From Flavobacteriaceae bacterium (GTDB lineage: Bacteria > Bacteroidota > Bacteroidia > Flavobacteriales > Flavobacteriaceae): a stretch of 64,000 nucleotides of DNA. The notes beneath the pieces are model-generated. The model saw nothing but the letters and a program-made list of their open reading frames with translations, had not been told where the DNA came from and did not search any database. A program made the position numbers and the translations under genes. The stretch's first letter is position 1; each line of letters starts with the position of its first letter. The DNA lies in assembly GCA_016744415.1 (NCBI GenBank), contig JADGEL010000001.1, forward strand, positions 434,001-498,000, read 5' to 3'. Positions 44,724 to 53,183 of the stretch are shown one piece after another.

Positions 44724-45265
44724 AATTTAACATCCGCTAAAGTTGGTAAAATGGTGTCTTTTGGAGAAATAATAAAATCTTTTTCTGGTAGCTTCCAATC
44801 AATATTTAAAGTTGGGTCGTTATAAATAATTCCGCCTTCTGACTCTTTCTTGTATAGATTATCACACTTATAAAGAAAAGTGACGGTATCGCTCAACACA
44901 ATAAATCCATGAGCAAAACCTCTTGGAATAAAAAATTGTTTTTTATTGCTTCCAGACAATTCTATCGCAACATGCTGCCCAAAAGTTAAAGAGTTTTTTC
45001 TAATATCAACAACAACATCTAACACTGCGCCATGAGAAACACGCACTAATTTTGCTTGAGCATCATTACCTCTCTGAAAGTGCAATCCTCTTAACACTCC
45101 TTTAGATGAATAAGATTCATTATCTTGAATAAACTCAATTTCAACACCAGTTAGTTTTTTAAATTTTTCTTTATTAAAGCTTTCAAAAAAATAACCCCTT
45201 TCATCCTCAAAAACACTTGGTTCAATGATAAAACATCCTTTTAATTTCGTTTCTGTAATCTTCAT
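44720..45265 (-). CDS. rfbC: dTDP-4-dehydrorhamnose 3,5-epimerase
   Basis: Cupin-fold epimerase of 181 residues, the usual length. Diagnostic segments are DERGYFFESF, GVLRGLHFQ (containing the active-site His), VVDIRKNSLTFG and IPRGFAHGFIVLSD. It epimerises C3 and C5 of dTDP-4-keto-6-deoxyglucose. It starts directly after the rfbA stop and overlaps rfbD. Confidence 0.96.
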   Translation of the reverse strand: MKITETKLKGCFIIEPSVFEDERGYFFESFNKEKFKKLTGVEIEFIQDNESYSSKGVLRGLHFQRGNDAQAKLVRVSHGAVLDVVVDIRKNSLTFGQHVAIELSGSNKKQFFIPRGFAHGFIVLSDTVTFLYKCDNLYKKESEGGIIYNDPTLNIDWKLPEKDFIISPKDTILPTLADVKL

Positions 45266-46129
45266 TTATTCTTCTAAAATACTCTGTAAATGTTTTCCAT
45301 AGCCGCTTTTCATTAAGGGTTGAATTAGCTTTTTGAATTCATCTGTATTGATAAAACCTTTTCTATAAGCCACCTCTTCTATGGCACCAATTTTTAAACC
45401 TTGACGTTCTTCTATTACTTGAACAAATTGTGATGCTTGCATCAATGAATTTATTGTGCCTGTATCTAACCAGGCAGTTCCTTTGTCTAAAATACTCACT
45501 CCTAACTTTCCTCTTTTTAAATATTCTCTATTGATGTCTGTTATTTCTAATTCACCTCTTAGGCTCGGTTTAATATTTTCAGCGATAGAAACAACTTCAT
45601 TATCATAAAAATAAATCCCTGGAACAGCATAATGTGATTTTGGTGTTTCAGGTTTTTCTTCGATAGAAATTGCTTGCCCATTATCATCAAACTCCACCAC
45701 GCCATAACGCTCAGGATCTTGTACGTGATACGCGTAAATTATTCCACCAATAGGGTCGCTATTTGTTTCTAATAATTTAGATAATCCTGTTCCGTAAAAA
45801 ATATTATCTCCTAAAATCAACGCTACTTTATCATCTCCAATAAATTCTTTTCCAATAATAAATGCCTCTGCCAACCCATTTGGGTTTTCTTGAACTGCAT
45901 ATTCAAATGAACATCCATACTTTTTTCCATCACCCAATAATTTTTCAAATAAAGGTAAATCTTGGGGGGTAGAGATTATTAAAATTTCTTTGATTCCTGC
46001 CCACATCAAAGTTGATAATGGGTAATAAATCATTGGTTTATCATAGATCGGCATTAGTTGTTTACTCACCGCTAATGTGAGTGGATGCAATCTTGTGCCC
46101 GAACCTCCTGCTAGTATGATTCCTTTCAT
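45266..46129 (-). CDS. rfbA: Glucose-1-phosphate thymidylyltransferase
   Basis: 287-residue nucleotidyltransferase that makes dTDP-glucose. The N-terminal signature [11 protein letters not shown] is at 8-18, followed by [17 protein letters not shown], and [19 protein letters not shown] is typical of RmlA. It overlaps the rfbB stop by one base, so translation is probably coupled. Confidence 0.97.
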   Translation of the reverse strand: MKGIILAGGSGTRLHPLTLAVSKQLMPIYDKPMIYYPLSTLMWAGIKEILIISTPQDLPLFEKLLGDGKKYGCSFEYAVQENPNGLAEAFIIGKEFIGDDKVALILGDNIFYGTGLSKLLETNSDPIGGIIYAYHVQDPERYGVVEFDDNGQAISIEEKPETPKSHYAVPGIYFYDNEVVSIAENIKPSLRGELEITDINREYLKRGKLGVSILDKGTAWLDTGTINSLMQASQFVQVIEERQGLKIGAIEEVAYRKGFINTDEFKKLIQPLMKSGYGKHLQSILEE

Positions 46130-47145
46130 TAGTCGTTATATTTTTTCAAATACCAATCAATGGTTTTTTTAATTCCTGTTTCAAAATTCTCATCTGCTTT
46201 CCAACCCAATTCATTTTCAATTTTAGTAGCGTCAATTGCATATCTAAAATCATGACCTGGTCTGTCAATTACATAACTTATCAATTCTTTATAAGATGTT
46301 TCTTTTGGCTTTATCTCATCCAAAATTTCACAGATAACAGTTGCTATATAAATATTATTCCGTTCATTTCTACCACCAATATTATAGGTGTCCGCAGATT
46401 TTCCTTTTTTATATGCTAACTCAATCCCTGTGCAATGATCTAAAACATACAACCAATCTCTCACATTTTTTCCATCACCATAAATAGGAATTGGTTCTCT
46501 TGCCAATGCTTTTCTTATAATAGTTGGAATCAGTTTTTCGTCATGTTGTTTTGGTCCGTAATTGTTAGAGCAGTTAGTTGTAACTACATCCATCCCGTAG
46601 GTGTGAAAATAGCTGCGCACCACAAAATCAGACGATGCCTTTGAAGCACTATACGGGCTGTTTGGAGCATAAGGGGTCTTCTCGGTAAACAATCCTGTTT
46701 CGCCCAAAGTGCCATAAACCTCATCTGTTGAGACATGATGAAAACGACAATTTTTATATGTTGATTTATACTTATTAGGAGCATCCATCCAATAATTTCT
46801 TGCAACGTCTATCAAGTTGAATGTTCCGAAAACATTGGTTCTAATAAATGTATCAGGGTTTGTAATAGAATTATCTACATGCGATTCTGCCGCAAAGTTT
46901 ATGACTCCTTTGATATCGTATTTCTCAAAAAGTTGCTCAACTAAATTACGATCACAAATATCTCCTTCAACAAAAATATAGTTTGAGTGATTTTCAATTT
47001 CTATTAAATTTTTCAATTCCCCAGCATAGGTTAACAGGTCTAAATTTATGACTCTTATGGCTGGATTCCCTTCTAAAAAATATGGAATAAAGTTAGACCC
47101 TATAAATCCCGCTCCACCTGTAATTAAAATACTTTCTTTTATCAT
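46129..47145 (-). CDS. rfbB: dTDP-glucose 4,6-dehydratase
   Basis: 338-residue extended SDR. The NAD motif [11 protein letters not shown] begins at residue 9, the catalytic Tyr/Lys is in [13 protein letters not shown], and HVSTDEVYG and [17 protein letters not shown] are hallmark segments. Its ATG starts on the base after the rnpA stop codon, so the rhamnose genes are physically joined to rnpA and probably read from its promoter. It provides the 4-keto-6-deoxyglucose intermediate for RfbC/RfbD. Confidence 0.97.
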   Translation of the reverse strand: MIKESILITGGAGFIGSNFIPYFLEGNPAIRVINLDLLTYAGELKNLIEIENHSNYIFVEGDICDRNLVEQLFEKYDIKGVINFAAESHVDNSITNPDTFIRTNVFGTFNLIDVARNYWMDAPNKYKSTYKNCRFHHVSTDEVYGTLGETGLFTEKTPYAPNSPYSASKASSDFVVRSYFHTYGMDVVTTNCSNNYGPKQHDEKLIPTIIRKALAREPIPIYGDGKNVRDWLYVLDHCTGIELAYKKGKSADTYNIGGRNERNNIYIATVICEILDEIKPKETSYKELISYVIDRPGHDFRYAIDATKIENELGWKADENFETGIKKTIDWYLKKYND

Positions 47146-47520
47146 CTAGCTCTCTTTCTGATTTTCTACAAATTTATGTAATAATAAAATCATTTTTTTT
47201 TCTAAATCTTGATATTCCCATTCAATTTTATCAGTATAAATAAACATCAGAACAAAACTGTTTTCAACTTCATCAGTCAAAACATACTTGTTCAATCGAT
47301 ATACTTCTCGCAACAACCTCTTTATTCTATTTCTATGTACTGCTAATTTAAAATTACGTTTTGGAACAGAAAATGCCACTTTGAATTGTGAATCTGCTTC
47401 ATCCACTTTTAAAAACCGGAGACGGATTGGGTATTCTTTAAAAGATAATCCCTCATCAAATAATTGGGTTATTTGCTTGCGACTTTTTAGTTTTTCTGAA
47501 GCTCCTAATGTTAATTTCAT
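47146..47520 (-). CDS. rnpA: Ribonuclease P protein component
   Basis: 124-residue basic protein subunit of RNase P, which matures the 5' ends of tRNAs. The RNR motif is seen as HRNRIKRLLREVYRLNKY, and the start (GASEKLKSRKQITQLFDEG) is typical. rpmH, its usual neighbour in other phyla, is not beside it. The -7 element TATATTTG ends 5 bases before the ATG, implying a leaderless mRNA. It sits at the head of rfbBACD. Confidence 0.93.
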   Translation of the reverse strand: MKLTLGASEKLKSRKQITQLFDEGLSFKEYPIRLRFLKVDEADSQFKVAFSVPKRNFKLAVHRNRIKRLLREVYRLNKYVLTDEVENSFVLMFIYTDKIEWEYQDLEKKMILLLHKFVENQKES

Positions 47521-47525
47521 TATGA

Positions 47526-47533
47526 CAAATATA
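47526..47533 (-). promoter_or_regulatory. -7 element of rnpA, predicting a leaderless mRNA
   Basis: Minus-strand TATATTTG is an exact TAnnTTTG match, followed by only TCATA before the rnpA ATG. The transcription start should fall at the start codon. It may also drive rfbBACD. Confidence 0.6.
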
Positions 47534-47651
47534 AGTATAATCCGTAATTATGAATGCTTTCATTTTATCGATTTATTTATTCACTTTTTATCTATTTAAC
47601 AAACTCTAAATCTTTTTCTAAACAAAATTTATTTTTAGGTATAGCAATTTG

Positions 47652-47659
47652 TATTTTTG
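47652..47659 (+). promoter_or_regulatory. -7 element of the acyl-CoA dehydrogenase gene
   Basis: TATTTTTG exactly matches TAnnTTTG, 21 bases before the ATG at 47681. It also explains why the in-frame TTG at 47657 is not the start. Confidence 0.6.
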
Positions 47660-47680
47660 ACAAAAATTAATTCAATTATC

Positions 47681-48859
47681 ATGAACCAAGATTTATTTCA
47701 AGCTCCGGATTATTACAATTTAGATGATTTATTAACTGACGAACATAAAATGGTACGTGATGCCGCTCGTGATTGGGTAAAACGATCTGTTTCTCCGATA
47801 ATTGAAGAGGCTGCACAACGTGCAGAATTTCCAAATGAAATTTTAGGAGGATTGGCAGAAGTTGGTGCTTTTGGTCCTTATATTCCTGAAGAATATGGTG
47901 GCGCAGGACTCGACCAAATTTCTTATGGGTTGATAATGCAAGAGCTAGAACGAGGCGATTCTGGTGTACGCTCAACAGCATCTGTACAATCATCATTAGT
48001 AATGTATCCTATTTTTAAATACGGATCAGAAGAACAAAAACAAAAATATTTGCCAAAATTAGCAAGTGGCGAAATGATTGGTTGCTTTGGATTGACAGAG
48101 CCTAATCACGGTTCAAATCCTGGTGGGATGGAAACCAAAATTAAAGATATGGGTGACCACTATCTTTTAAACGGTGCTAAAATGTGGATTTCAAATGCGC
48201 CTTTTGCTGACATAGCAATTGTTTGGGCAAAAAATGAAGAAGGTCGAATTCATGGATTAGTTGTTGAACGTGGAATGGAAGGATTTACAACTCCAGAAAC
48301 TCATAACAAATGGTCCTTAAGAACTTCAGCTACTGGCGAGTTAATTTTTGACAATGTCAAAATTCCAAAAGAAAATATTTTACCTGAAAAAAGTGGTCTA
48401 GGAGCTCCATTAGGATGCTTAGATTCTGCTCGTTTTGGTATTGCATGGGGAGCAATTGGTGCTGCTATGGATTGTTATGATACTGCTTTGAGGTATTCAA
48501 AAGAGCGCGTACAGTTTGGAAAACCTATTGCGGCTTTTCAACTTCAACAAAAGAAATTAGCTGAAATGATTACCGAAATAACAAAAGCACAACTGTTAGC
48601 TTGGAGATTAGGAGCTCTAAAAAATGAAGGTAGAGCAACTTCTGCACAAATATCTATGGCTAAAAGAAATAATGTAGATATGGCCTTGAAAATTGCTCGT
48701 GAAGCGAGACAAATTTTAGGAGCTATGGGAATAACGGGAGATTATTCTATCATGCGCCACATGATGAATTTAGAAAGCGTGATTACTTATGAAGGCACAC
48801 ATGATATCCATCTACTTATTACAGGAATGGATATTACAGGTGAGAACGCTTTTAAATAA
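47681..48859 (+). CDS. Acyl-CoA dehydrogenase, glutaryl-CoA dehydrogenase-like
   Basis: 392-residue flavoenzyme. From N- to C-terminus it follows mitochondrial glutaryl-CoA dehydrogenase closely: GGAGLDQISYGLIMQELERGDSG (in parts), SLVMYPIFKYGSEEQKQKYLP, CFGLTEPNHGSNPGGMETK and the catalytic Glu, E371 in TYEGTHDIH. It should oxidise and decarboxylate glutaryl-CoA to crotonyl-CoA in lysine/tryptophan breakdown. No other gene of that pathway is adjacent. The ATG at 47681 is used because the upstream TTG lies within the promoter. Confidence 0.92.
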   Translation: MNQDLFQAPDYYNLDDLLTDEHKMVRDAARDWVKRSVSPIIEEAAQRAEFPNEILGGLAEVGAFGPYIPEEYGGAGLDQISYGLIMQELERGDSGVRSTASVQSSLVMYPIFKYGSEEQKQKYLPKLASGEMIGCFGLTEPNHGSNPGGMETKIKDMGDHYLLNGAKMWISNAPFADIAIVWAKNEEGRIHGLVVERGMEGFTTPETHNKWSLRTSATGELIFDNVKIPKENILPEKSGLGAPLGCLDSARFGIAWGAIGAAMDCYDTALRYSKERVQFGKPIAAFQLQQKKLAEMITEITKAQLLAWRLGALKNEGRATSAQISMAKRNNVDMALKIAREARQILGAMGITGDYSIMRHMMNLESVITYEGTHDIHLLITGMDITGENAFK

Positions 48860-48927
48860 GAGATCTCAACTTTTACTAAATTTAAATTATTAGGCTAACC
48901 TTTGCTTTTCTAGGTAAGGCTAATAAA

Positions 48928-48941
48928 TAGAATGCATTCTA
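48928..48941. promoter_or_regulatory. 14-bp perfect palindrome upstream of the SUF operon
   Basis: TAGAATGCATTCTA lies about 80 bases upstream of the SUF promoter and just after an imperfect hairpin (48891-48923). It could be a regulator-binding site for the SUF operon or part of the 3' end of the upstream gene. Confidence 0.25.
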
Positions 48942-49017
48942 AAAATAAAATAAATACTGTCTATCTACACATCTATTTAATTGATTTTAACTACTAAAAA
49001 TTGTCATATTTTGTCAC

Positions 49018-49025
49018 TATATTTG
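49018..49025 (+). promoter_or_regulatory. -7 element of the SUF operon
   Basis: TATATTTG exactly matches TAnnTTTG about 38 bases before the first ATG. Two TTGTCA copies (49001-49006 and 49011-49016) lie just upstream, the first only 14 bases away, closer than usual for a -33 element. Confidence 0.55.
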
Positions 49026-49062
49026 CACTCTATTTAGAATTAATCTTTTCTTTTAAAACATT

Positions 49063-49392
49063 ATGATAAAAGTATCAGACATAGCAAAGAAAAAAGTATC
49101 GGAATTAATGACGGAAGAAGGCTTCGATTCTAAAAACGACTTCGTTCGTGTAGGTGTTAAAAGCGGTGGATGCTCAGGACTATCTTATGATTTAAAATTT
49201 GATAAAAAAAAATCTGAAGAGGATAAGGTTTTTGAAGATAATGGCATACATATCATTGTTGATAAAAAAAGTTTCTTGTACTTAGTTGGTACTACGCTAG
49301 AATTTTCTGGTGGACTTAACGGAACTGGTTTTGTCTTTAACAACCCGAATGCCAATAGAACCTGTGGTTGTGGAGAATCCTTTTCACTATAA
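49063..49392 (+). CDS. A-type iron-sulfur carrier (HesB/IscA/SufA family)
   Basis: 109-residue iron-sulfur carrier. The three conserved cysteines are C37 (VKSGGCSGLSY) and C101/C103 (RTCGCGESFSL), the full set needed to hold a cluster. It should receive clusters from SufBCD and pass them to client proteins. It is the first gene of the SUF operon, 52 bases upstream of sufB. Confidence 0.94.
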   Translation: MIKVSDIAKKKVSELMTEEGFDSKNDFVRVGVKSGGCSGLSYDLKFDKKKSEEDKVFEDNGIHIIVDKKSFLYLVGTTLEFSGGLNGTGFVFNNPNANRTCGCGESFSL

Positions 49393-49444
49393 GCCCATCC
49401 TAATCCTTCCCAAAGGGCATGGTCTTTTACAAAGCAAATAAACA

Positions 49445-50893
49445 ATGAACAAATATACCGAAGACGACTTAAAAAAAGAACTTGAAACTCAAGAATATGA
49501 GTATGGTTTCTATACTGATATTGAGTCAGACACATTTCCAAAAGGATTGAATGAAGACATTGTTCGTGCTATTTCTAAAAAGAAAAACGAGCCCGAATGG
49601 ATGACTGAATGGCGTTTAGACGCATTCAAAATTTGGAAAGAAATGGATGAACCTGATTGGGCAAATGTAAAGTATCCAAAACCAGATTTTCAAGAAATTG
49701 CTTATTACTCAGCTCCAAAATCGGTAGATCCAAATAAAACATTAGATGATGTTGATCCTGATTTGTTAGCGATGTACAAAAAATTAGGTATCTCTGTAAA
49801 TGAGCAAAAAAAGATGAACAATGTTGCCATGGATATCGTGGTAGATTCTGTTTCTGTTGCAACAACTTTTAAAGATACACTAGCTAAAAAAGGGATTATT
49901 TTCATGCCAATCTCTGAAGCAATTCAAGAACATCCCGAGTTGGTGAAAAAATATATGGGAACGATTGTTCCAACTATCGATAATTTCTATGCAGCTCTGA
50001 ATTCCGCTGTTTTTACAGATGGGTCATTTTGCTACATTCCAAAAGGAGTTAAATGTCCGATGGAATTATCAACTTATTTTAGAATAAACGAAGGCGGAAC
50101 AGGTCAATTTGAGCGCACGCTTTTAATTGCCGATAAAGGAAGTTATGTGAGTTATCTAGAAGGATGTACTGCACCTGCTCGTGATGAAAATCAATTACAT
50201 GCAGCAGTTGTTGAGTTAATAGCAATGGATGATGCGGAGATAAAATACTCAACAGTTCAAAATTGGTTTCCTGGAGATAAAAATGGGAAAGGAGGCGTAT
50301 TCAATTTTGTTACAAAACGCGGAATTTGTCATAATAATTCAAAGATTTCTTGGACTCAGGTTGAAACCGGTTCGGCAGTTACATGGAAATATCCTAGCTG
50401 TATTTTGAAAGGAGACAATTCGGTTGGAGAGTTTTATTCAATCGCAGTTACCAACAATTATCAACAAGCGGATACAGGTACAAAAATGATTCATCTTGGT
50501 AAAAATACTAAGAGTACCATTATATCAAAAGGAATATCCGCTGGAAAATCTCAAAACTCATATCGTGGATTGGTACAGATAGGGTCAAGAGCAGAAAATG
50601 CACGAAATTTTTCGCAATGTGACTCCTTATTAATGGGAAATAAATGTGGAGCTCACACTTTTCCGTATATCGAATCAAAAAATAAATCAGCTCAAATAGA
50701 GCATGAAGCAACTACCAGTAAAATTGGCGAAGATCAATTATTCTATTGTAACCAAAGAGGTATTGATACAGAGAAGGCCATCGCGCTAATCGTAAATGGG
50801 TTTAGTAAAGATGTTTTAAATAAGTTGCCAATGGAATTTGCTGTAGAGGCACAAAAATTATTAGAAATTAGTTTAGAAGGAAGTGTAGGTTAA
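49445..50893 (+). CDS. sufB: Fe-S cluster assembly protein SufB
   Basis: 482-residue scaffold subunit of SufBCD. The right-handed beta-helix core region includes [26 protein letters not shown] (in parts), and the C-terminal segment has [20 protein letters not shown] with the conserved Cys implicated in cluster assembly, then [17 protein letters not shown]. Length matches the family (~480). It is followed by sufC after 61 bases. Confidence 0.97.
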   Translation: MNKYTEDDLKKELETQEYEYGFYTDIESDTFPKGLNEDIVRAISKKKNEPEWMTEWRLDAFKIWKEMDEPDWANVKYPKPDFQEIAYYSAPKSVDPNKTLDDVDPDLLAMYKKLGISVNEQKKMNNVAMDIVVDSVSVATTFKDTLAKKGIIFMPISEAIQEHPELVKKYMGTIVPTIDNFYAALNSAVFTDGSFCYIPKGVKCPMELSTYFRINEGGTGQFERTLLIADKGSYVSYLEGCTAPARDENQLHAAVVELIAMDDAEIKYSTVQNWFPGDKNGKGGVFNFVTKRGICHNNSKISWTQVETGSAVTWKYPSCILKGDNSVGEFYSIAVTNNYQQADTGTKMIHLGKNTKSTIISKGISAGKSQNSYRGLVQIGSRAENARNFSQCDSLLMGNKCGAHTFPYIESKNKSAQIEHEATTSKIGEDQLFYCNQRGIDTEKAIALIVNGFSKDVLNKLPMEFAVEAQKLLEISLEGSVG

Positions 50894-50954
50894 AATTTCA
50901 ACCATTTATCTGTTGAAATTATTAAACAAATACGCTATTTAACAAAATTAAAGA

Positions 50955-51698
50955 ATGTTAGAAATAAAAAATTTACACGCAGGAATAGAAGATAAAGGAA
51001 TTCTGAAAGGAATTAATCTAAAAGTCAATGCTGGAGAGATTCATGCTATTATGGGCCCAAATGGTTCTGGAAAAAGCACTTTGTCATCTGTAATTGCTGG
51101 TAATGAAACGTTTGAAGTTTCAGAAGGTGATGTAATTTTAGACAATGAGAGTGTTTTAGAATTATCACCAGACGAAAGAGCACACAAAGGAGTGTTTATG
51201 AGTTTTCAATATCCGGTAGAGATTCCTGGGGTAAGTACTACTAACTTTATAAAAACTGCCATCAACGAAAAAAGAAAAGCGAACGGTATGGAAGAGTTAC
51301 CCGCCAAAGATATGTTGAAAATGATTCGCGAAAAATCAGCCTTATTAGAAATGGATAGAAAGTTTTTATCGCGTTCTTTAAACGAAGGTTTTTCTGGTGG
51401 AGAGAAAAAAAGAAATGAAATTTTTCAAATGGCAATGCTAGAGCCTAAGTTGGCTATTTTAGATGAAACAGATTCAGGATTAGATATTGATGCTTTGAAA
51501 ATTGTAGCTAACGGCGTAAATAAGTTGAAGAGTGAAGACAATGCTGTCATTGTAATTACACATTACCAACGCTTGTTAGATTATATAGTTCCAGATTTTG
51601 TACATGTTTTATACGACGGAAAAATTGTAAAATCTGGCGGTAAAGAATTGGCGCACGAATTAGAAGAAAAAGGATACGATTGGGTTAAAAATTTATAA
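50955..51698 (+). CDS. sufC: Fe-S cluster assembly ATPase SufC
   Basis: 247-residue ABC-type ATPase. Walker A is GPNGSGKST at 34-42, the ABC signature is [13 protein letters not shown] near 145, and Walker B is [20 protein letters not shown] binding drives shape changes in the SufB-SufD complex during cluster assembly. It is separated from sufD by a single base. Confidence 0.97.
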   Translation: MLEIKNLHAGIEDKGILKGINLKVNAGEIHAIMGPNGSGKSTLSSVIAGNETFEVSEGDVILDNESVLELSPDERAHKGVFMSFQYPVEIPGVSTTNFIKTAINEKRKANGMEELPAKDMLKMIREKSALLEMDRKFLSRSLNEGFSGGEKKRNEIFQMAMLEPKLAILDETDSGLDIDALKIVANGVNKLKSEDNAVIVITHYQRLLDYIVPDFVHVLYDGKIVKSGGKELAHELEEKGYDWVKNL

Positions 51699-51699
51699 G

Positions 51700-53022
51700 A
51701 TGTCGCTACAAGAAAAATTAATATCATCATTCATGGTTATGGAAAACCGTGGTAAAGTAGATTTAGATTCTACTGTTCATGATATCCGTTCTGAAGCGAT
51801 GGCTTCGTTTGAAAAAGAAGGATTCCCAACAAAAAATGACGAAGATTGGAAATATACTTCACTAAAATCTATACTAAATCACGATTATAGTGTTTTTCCA
51901 GAAAGTGAATCTGCCATTGAATTTAAGGATGTGAAAAAATATTTTTTACATGAAATAGATTCATACAAGGTTGTTTTTATTGACGGAGTTTATAGTTCGT
52001 TTCTTTCAGAAACTACTCACGACGGTTATGATATTTGTTTGATGTCTGCTGCTTTGAAAAAGCCAAAATACAAAATGGTCATCGACAATTTTTTTAATAA
52101 AATTGCCAAGAAAAAAAACAGCCTCACCAATTTAAATACCGCTTTTTCTTTAGAGGGTGCATATATAAATATTGGGAAAAATATAGTTTTACCAAAACCG
52201 ATTCAGATTGTAAATTTTTATACTGGTAACGAAAAGGAAATTTTATTACAGCCTCGTAACTTAATTATTATTGGCGAAAATACCCATGTACAAATAATCG
52301 AGCGTCATCAAAGTTTAAGCAGCAATGTGGTGTTAACAAATACCGTAACAGAATTGTTTGTTAACAAACGCTCGATAGTTGATTATTATAAAATTCAAAA
52401 TGATGATGTAAATGCATCACTCATTGACAGCATGTATGTGCAACAAAAAGAACATAGTATTGCTTCGGTAAATACCTTTTCTTTAGGTGGAAAATTGACA
52501 AGAAACAATGTCGAATTTTTTCATGAAGGCGAACATGTTGAATCTCATATTAATGGGATTTCGGTTCTAAAAGACAAACAACATGTAGATAATCATACCT
52601 TAATACATCACAAATTTCCGAACTGTGAAAGTTTTGAATTGTATAAAGGTATTTATGATGACGCTTCTACAGGAGTGTTTAACGGAAAAGTAATTGTAGA
52701 CCAAGAGGCTCAAAAAACGAATGCTTTTCAGCAAAACAACAATATCTTAATTGGAGATAAAGCATCTATCAATGCAAAACCTCAACTAGAAATTTTTGCT
52801 GATGATGTAAAATGTTCCCATGGCTGCACTATTGGGCAGCTAGATGAAAGTGCTTTATTTTATATGCAGTCTCGAGGGATTCCAGCCAAAGAAGCTAAAG
52901 CATTATTGTTATATGCTTTTGGAAATGATGTTGTAAAAAAGATTAAAATCCCAGAATTAAGAACACGCATTACCAAATTGATTGCTCTTAAATTAGGAGT
53001 ACAATTAGGGTTTGAAATGTAA
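51700..53022 (+). CDS. sufD: Fe-S cluster assembly protein SufD
   Basis: 440-residue partner of SufB with the same beta-helix core and C-terminal helices. Diagnostic parts are the N-terminal PTKNDEDWKYTSLKSIL and the C-terminal FADDVKCSHGCTIGQLDE with conserved Cys/His, then YMQSRGIPAKEAKALLLYAF. It starts one base after sufC. sufS and sufE, which often follow sufD in flavobacteria, are not here; the next gene is sprE. Confidence 0.96.
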   Translation: MSLQEKLISSFMVMENRGKVDLDSTVHDIRSEAMASFEKEGFPTKNDEDWKYTSLKSILNHDYSVFPESESAIEFKDVKKYFLHEIDSYKVVFIDGVYSSFLSETTHDGYDICLMSAALKKPKYKMVIDNFFNKIAKKKNSLTNLNTAFSLEGAYINIGKNIVLPKPIQIVNFYTGNEKEILLQPRNLIIIGENTHVQIIERHQSLSSNVVLTNTVTELFVNKRSIVDYYKIQNDDVNASLIDSMYVQQKEHSIASVNTFSLGGKLTRNNVEFFHEGEHVESHINGISVLKDKQHVDNHTLIHHKFPNCESFELYKGIYDDASTGVFNGKVIVDQEAQKTNAFQQNNNILIGDKASINAKPQLEIFADDVKCSHGCTIGQLDESALFYMQSRGIPAKEAKALLLYAFGNDVVKKIKIPELRTRITKLIALKLGVQLGFEM

Positions 53023-53183
53023 AGGTTTTATTGCAACACTCTAAAGTCAAAAGAACCTTTTATTAAGCTAATTCTTTGTATTTTTAAAAGCATCCTCAAA
53101 GATTCTTTTTAAATTTGTATTTTTACCAACTTATGACAATATCCACAATGGATTTAAGTTAAAACAGTACAAATTTTCCCTAA

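Noticed and set aside
49185-49541. 118-codon minus-strand frame over the A-type carrier and the start of sufB
   Set aside because: Antisense to two certain genes; no recognisable motif.
53019-53062. Terminator after sufD
   Set aside because: Only a 6-bp stem with a bulge is possible, and the T-tract is short.
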